The notes under the pieces: generated by a model
Database searches by the model: none
Told to the model about the DNA's origin: nothing
Seen by the model: only the letters and a program-made list of their open reading frames with translations
DNA from: Arthrobacter sp. Y81
GTDB lineage: Bacteria > Actinomycetota > Actinomycetes > Actinomycetales > Micrococcaceae
Reading direction: 5' to 3'
Length of the DNA: 64,000 nucleotides
Assembly (NCBI RefSeq): GCF_002929335.1
Contig: NZ_PJIL01000019.1
Location: 23,471 to 87,470 of the forward strand
Translations under genes and position numbers: made by a program
Shown here: in pieces, positions 60,374-64,000 of the stretch
How positions within the stretch are numbered: the first letter of the stretch is position 1
Layout of the letters: the number at the start of each line of letters is the position of its first letter

Positions 60374-60751
60374 ATGACTCGTCAGCGCGTAGGGCGTCTT
60401 TCAGTGCTCGCTCTCGGAATCCTCCTGATCGCGTGGATCCGCTCTATTTTCTGGGCCGCCATAGATGAAGGCGCGGTTCCATCCGACTCGGCTTTCCAGG
60501 CTATCCCTCTCCCAAGCGAAGCGGGGGAGATTTCCAAGGGGTGTGGATCAGGAGGCTGTTGGCGGGAAATGGTTGTAGAAATCAAACCGCCGCAGACTGC
60601 AGAATCCCTTGCAGCCGAGATGGGGCTGGCATCGGAACGTTGCGAGCCCATGAACTTATGGACCCTGCGAAAGACCTGTACCGGGATCTCAAATGACCGC
60701 GGGGGGCTGAAGATCTACCTGCGCTACTCCCTCGCACTTTCCAAGTACTAG
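60374..60751 (+). CDS. Hypothetical membrane-anchored protein
   Basis: A 125-residue protein with one N-terminal hydrophobic helix (LSVLALGILLIAWIRSIFWA) and an exported domain with Cys residues (GCGSGGCWREMVVEIKPP; SERCEPMN; KTCTGIS). ATG 60374 is chosen; an open frame extends upstream to 60317. It follows the sigma/membrane-protein pair by 226 bases on the same strand and is convergent with the 60748 gene. No family recognised. Confidence 0.55.
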   Translation: MTRQRVGRLSVLALGILLIAWIRSIFWAAIDEGAVPSDSAFQAIPLPSEAGEISKGCGSGGCWREMVVEIKPPQTAESLAAEMGLASERCEPMNLWTLRKTCTGISNDRGGLKIYLRYSLALSKY

Positions 60752-61107
60752 AGGGCGCCGCTCGTAAGCCAGTCCTCGGACGGGCCGACGAGGCTCACCA
60801 CGCGGCCCATTCTCGGACTCGTGGTCTGCCTTCCCGTAGGACCCCCGGTGAAGTGCACCGTGCTTTTCGTTGTCAGCACGGAACTGCTCGTCTTTGCGTA
60901 CCGCCCGTTGCACTCCGGCTTCGTGGCATTCGTCGCCAACGCACTCTCGTAAACATGCCACCGGCCGTCTGCGCTGGAGTGCCACGGCTGGAACGCGATA
61001 GCTGGAAGCGTTTCTCCACGCCGTTTGCACTTCTTGGGGTCATGAATGTGCGGTCCGCCATTGAGATCGACCGTTTGTTTGCAATATCCGCATGATTTCA
61101 AATCCAT
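60748..61107 (-). CDS. Small zinc-ribbon-like hypothetical protein
   Basis: A 119-residue protein starting MDLKSCGYCKQTVDLNGGPH at ATG 61107. The pattern C-x2-C and, after 12-20 residues, HIHDPKKCKRRG suggests a zinc-binding N-terminal finger. The C-terminal part is not recognised. Its end overlaps the end of the 60374 gene on the other strand. Confidence 0.5.
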   Translation of the reverse strand: MDLKSCGYCKQTVDLNGGPHIHDPKKCKRRGETLPAIAFQPWHSSADGRWHVYESALATNATKPECNGRYAKTSSSVLTTKSTVHFTGGPTGRQTTSPRMGRVVSLVGPSEDWLTSGAL

Positions 61108-61362
61108 GCCCGGAAAGTAGCCCGGAGGTACGACAGCAGGTAACACCGGGCAGAATCAGCAACCAGGGCGCAACCGAAAGTGCATGCTCGCCGGGGTCAC
61201 GCCGCTTTCCGCTCAAGCTTCAATCCGTGCCAGGAGTTGGCTGGCTCTGGACATGTCCAGAGCAGGGGCGTTCAATGGAACTGAGGCGATTCTTGACGGT
61301 CCTAGGAAGACGGGGCCGTTGGATCAAACGGCGACTGGGCGGCACATGCCGGCGGCCGCAGG

Positions 61363-61863
61363 ATGAGGGTTCCGATGGACGGCACAGCTTCCGCCAAATA
61401 TTCGCCGGCGCGATGCGCTGCAGAAGGCTTCCTGGCTCTCAATCTGCCGAGCCGTCTTTCGTTGGAACGGCTGATCTCGATTGTTGAGAACCTCCGGCAT
61501 CGGCGGATTGAGGTCGATGTTTCCGAGTCCCTGAACGGAGGATCGGTCTGCGGTTTGTGGCTGTCCACGGATAGCACGGAGATAATCCTGCACGCGCCGA
61601 CGCCGTCGGCACTGCATCGCCAGCAGTTCATCCTTCACGAACTGGGCCATATGGTGCTCCGCCATGATGAGCTGGTGGTGTCCTCCAACTATGCGGAGAC
61701 GCTGTTTCCGAACCTGTCCGGGGAGAAGGTGTCGAGGATCCTGGGGCGAAGTGACTTCCTGGACCATATCGAGGCAGCTGCTGAGACCTTGGCGGATCTC
61801 TTTGCCGCTGCAATCCGGGACAGCAGCCTCGAGCCGCGGTCGTTTGAACGGATTTTCGGATGA
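61363..61863 (+). CDS. ImmA/IrrE-family metallopeptidase-like protein
   Basis: A 166-residue protein with the zinc-peptidase motif FILHELGHMVLRH near 88-100 (HExxH) and the helical context typical of ImmA/IrrE proteins, which cleave XRE-type repressors. ATG 61363 or 61375 may be the start. It overlaps the next gene by four bases and begins a tightly coupled operon whose third gene is a HTH protein, a plausible cleavage target. Confidence 0.85.
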   Translation: MRVPMDGTASAKYSPARCAAEGFLALNLPSRLSLERLISIVENLRHRRIEVDVSESLNGGSVCGLWLSTDSTEIILHAPTPSALHRQQFILHELGHMVLRHDELVVSSNYAETLFPNLSGEKVSRILGRSDFLDHIEAAAETLADLFAAAIRDSSLEPRSFERIFG

Positions 61864-62891
61864 TTCAGGAAATTTCTGCAGCCGTGATCTGGTGTCTGGC
61901 GTTGTGCCTCCTGCCCGATCTGAAGCGGCGCAAAGACCAGAGCATCCTGGTGGCGGCCGTAACCATCGCCACTGCACTCACGCTCAACGTTGACCGAATC
62001 TATATCGCGGGGGACCAGCTACTCGGGAGCCGCAATCTCCTGGACCTCATAGCCAATGTCTTCATGGTTGTCGGTATCTACTTCCTGTCCCGTGCGATCC
62101 TGCGCGCCGCCGACGTCCGCGAGACGGTGGACATTCACAACAGAGCAGGGCTTTCGGTGCTCGGGATCGTCGTTCTCGCCTTGATTGTCAGCTTCAGCCT
62201 GGTTGATGCCCCGCGGACTTCGACTTCCTTTATGAGGGATTTTGGAAGCCAGTGGCCGGCGGCCGTGTACTCGAGTGTTCAGTTCCTCTACATCGGCGCG
62301 GTGGTGGCCATCACCGGCTTTACCTGTTTCAGGTTCCGCGGCGAGATGGCAAAGCCGTACTTTCGCGTCGCCTTCATGTTCATCGCAGTCGGCTGCGCCC
62401 TGGCTGTGGTGTTGGTCCTTGCCGTGCTGGGGATGGACGTTCTTCATCTCATGGGGGAGCTCGAGGCAATGACGCGTCTGTCCTACGTCTACGACGCCGC
62501 CGAAGTGGGCGCCATGGTCTTTCTCTGCATGGGTCTGGCCTTGCCGCCCGTCGCTCGTCGGCTAGAGCGTAGGTCTGATGCCCGGGCAGCAGCTGTCCTT
62601 GTCGAACGACTGGCTGGGCCCTGGGACCGAATCACGTCTGAGCGATCCGAGATCCGACTGGATTTGGCTCAAACGGCGATCGACCGCCATGATGCACCCA
62701 AGCGCCGGCTGCATCGGATGTTGGTGGAGATCCAGGACGCACTGTTCGTGGACCCGCACCTTGCCCAATTACTGAGTCAAGATGATCTGGATGTACTAAG
62801 AGAAGCGGAGCAGCATCTCGGAGCCCGGTTTGCAGGATCCGGACATCGACAGCCAGGGTTGTTGTCACGGAAAGGGGACACGACTCCGTGA
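61860..62891 (+). CDS. MAB_1171c-type putative transporter membrane protein
   Basis: A 343-residue protein with seven hydrophobic segments in residues 1-230 (VIWCLALCLLPDLKRRKDQS; LDLIANVFMVVGIYFLSRAI; AVYSSVQFLYIGAVVAITGF; FMFIAVGCALAVVLVLAVLG) and a cytoplasmic helical tail of about 110 residues (LDLAQTAIDRHDAPKRRLHR; MLVEIQDALFV). This matches actinobacterial MAB_1171c-like proteins, which regularly neighbour ImmA/IrrE and HTH genes. Overlaps upstream and downstream genes. Transport has not been shown for the family. Confidence 0.8.
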   Translation: MIQEISAAVIWCLALCLLPDLKRRKDQSILVAAVTIATALTLNVDRIYIAGDQLLGSRNLLDLIANVFMVVGIYFLSRAILRAADVRETVDIHNRAGLSVLGIVVLALIVSFSLVDAPRTSTSFMRDFGSQWPAAVYSSVQFLYIGAVVAITGFTCFRFRGEMAKPYFRVAFMFIAVGCALAVVLVLAVLGMDVLHLMGELEAMTRLSYVYDAAEVGAMVFLCMGLALPPVARRLERRSDARAAAVLVERLAGPWDRITSERSEIRLDLAQTAIDRHDAPKRRLHRMLVEIQDALFVDPHLAQLLSQDDLDVLREAEQHLGARFAGSGHRQPGLLSRKGDTTP

Positions 62892-63337
62892 CCGACGGCG
62901 ACGGTGGGATCCCCGAACAGCCGCAGGCGAAACTCGCACGGAAGCTGAATCTCCTCCTGGATCTTTTTGAGGCCCAGGGTTCAGCGCCCCTGACGTATCC
63001 GCAGATAAGCAAGCACATGTCAGACCGCGGAACGCCATTGTCCCGCTCCCGCTGGGCCTACATGCGTGCCGGCGATAGTTCCATGGCGACGGACCCGCAG
63101 CTTTTGAAGAACCTCGCCGAATTCTTCGGCGTTGACCCCGGATACCTTTTGGAGGACGACGGCGAGGTTCCCGACTTGGTGGACGCACAACTCGAACTAC
63201 TGCGCACGCTGCGGGAAAACCGGGTGAGAAATTTCGCTGCAAGACAACTGCAGGGGATTTCTCCGGAGACACTACTGCGCCTACGCAAGGCCATAGACGA
63301 ACGCCTGAAAGCTCCCGAGGACGACGCCGATGCGTAG
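62888..63337 (+). CDS. EspR/XRE-like helix-turn-helix protein
   Basis: A 149-residue DNA-binding protein. Residues 15-80 are an XRE-type HTH (LARKLNLLLDLFEAQGSAPL; RGTPLSRSRWAYMRAGDSSM; LLKNLAEFFGVDPGYLLEDD). A C-terminal helical part (LRTLRENRVRNFAARQLQGI) is like that of EspR dimerisation. GTG 62888 overlaps the upstream stop (GTGA) and its end overlaps the hydrolase start, so the operon is fully coupled. It probably regulates the operon and could be the peptidase target. Confidence 0.85.
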   Translation: MTDGDGGIPEQPQAKLARKLNLLLDLFEAQGSAPLTYPQISKHMSDRGTPLSRSRWAYMRAGDSSMATDPQLLKNLAEFFGVDPGYLLEDDGEVPDLVDAQLELLRTLRENRVRNFAARQLQGISPETLLRLRKAIDERLKAPEDDADA

Positions 63338-63950
63338 GGCTGCTGCAGCTGTGGCCATCGGTTGTGGCGTTGCCGGCGTCACAGCCTTCCTTGCGGCGGC
63401 CTATTTTGCTCGGGAAGTTGTCGTGCCTAAGACTCTGCGGAGGGATGATCTACAAATCCGTCGTGTGTTCCGCGGCGCCGGCGAAACGCTGATGGTCGAG
63501 TTGGCTGCATCGGCACGCACCACGACGCCAGGCCGTTACAGCGTCTGGTTTGCCAACGGCACAGGCCATGCCAGTATCGGAGAGGTCGTGTCCTCTGACG
63601 ATGCGGCGGGGACGGTAACCCGCCGCGTTGAACGGGTTGACTCCGGCGATCTCGGGACTGCCAAGGCCGGCATTTGGAGCGGATACGTCTACCCGACGCC
63701 GGAACCGTTAGGGCTGTCCTACTCGGACGTCGAGATTCCGATCGAGAACGGCATGGCGCCCGCCTGGAAGTTCGCCCCGGCAGGGGCGTCGCGGGAGGCT
63801 TCCACATGGGCAATCCATATCCATGGCTTGGGCGGGTCGAAAGCCGGCGCCCTCCGCGGCGTGCCCGTTGCGCACCGACTGGGATACACATCTTTGGTAG
63901 TTTCAATCCGGAACGACCGCGATTCCCCTGTGTGTCAGGCTGTTGTGTGA
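63330..63950 (+). pseudogene. Alpha/beta hydrolase, interrupted after the oxyanion region
   Basis: ATG 63330 opens a frame with a membrane anchor (AVAIGCGVAGVTAFLAAAYF), a beta-rich domain of about 100 residues, and the start of an alpha/beta hydrolase fold (WAIHIHGLGGSKAGALRGVP; GYTSLVVSIRNDRDSP). It then diverges abruptly near 63925 and stops at 63948-63950, before the nucleophile Ser. Relatives continue for about 180 more residues, so an insertion or rearrangement probably begins near 63925. The window end hides the other side. Confidence 0.65.
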
Positions 63951-64000
63951 CAGGTTCCCTGTTGCTGGAGCCGGTGCTCGGAGCGGGGGAAGGTCCGTCA

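Noticed and set aside
1..64000. CRISPR array or cas genes
   Set aside because: No regularly spaced short repeats and no Cas-like proteins were seen.

Overview
This 64 kb window is high-GC actinobacterial DNA. Protein signatures (tandem TerD/TelA stress genes, class I polyphosphate kinase 2, a Pls/PosA-type NRPS-like synthetase, AmaP/Asp23-type fragments, an MAB_1171c-type membrane protein) point to a soil Micrococcaceae such as Arthrobacter or Pseudarthrobacter. The genus is an inference; no rRNA is present. It reads as an accessory, strongly rearranged chromosomal region in which intact operons alternate with decayed genes, duplicated fragments and IS debris.

Left part (1-15.6 kb): the 3' end of an intact ppk2, small stress-type proteins, a phosphonate-locus scar (truncated phosphonatase-like HAD joined to a broken phnE), a CYTH-CHAD protein, several SRPBCC paralogues (two intact, one frameshifted, a further remnant at 28 kb), a membrane ACT-like protein beside a 1332-residue NRPS-like synthetase, a second ppk2 broken by one stop codon, an NTF2-like protein, a universal stress protein and two tails of MmyB-like regulators. 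Polyphosphate (PPK2, CHAD) is a recurring theme.

Middle left (15.6-26.7 kb): a complete leftward Ter stress operon of three TerD proteins, TelA, a TelA-associated protein, a fourth divergent TerD, an Ala/Pro-rich protein, a CitE-like lyase, a PRTase-StiP-PELOTA fusion and a HAD phosphatase. A HsdR-N-type nuclease-like gene is divergent from its promoter. This matches the published Ter-dependent module thought to make a nucleoside-like metabolite, coupled to DNA processing.

Middle (26.9-46 kb): a third ppk2 broken by a frameshift, an SRPBCC remnant, a tRNA 3'-end fragment with DnaA-box-like repeats next to a decayed integrase, a chimeric ORF built from racemase, ABC-ATPase and YegP pieces, a scrambled amaP locus, duplicated IS110 debris, and an intact catabolic operon (racemase-like protein, four-carbon acid-sugar kinase, ribose-type ABC importer, SDR-type dehydrogenase). 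Downstream is a convergent in-frame fusion of an LtnD-like dehydrogenase to a class II aldolase, divergent from a GntR/FadR regulator.

Right part (46-64 kb): a GH3 glycosidase convergent with an MGDG-synthase-like glycosyltransferase, a flavodoxin with two membrane proteins, a LuxR-type response regulator, two small membrane proteins, a three-gene ABC exporter preceded by a 35-codon ORF with a strong ribosome binding site, an ECF sigma factor with a coupled membrane protein, and an overlapping operon of ImmA/IrrE-type peptidase, MAB_1171c-type membrane protein, EspR-like HTH protein and an interrupted alpha/beta hydrolase. No CRISPR array, complete tRNA or rRNA was seen.
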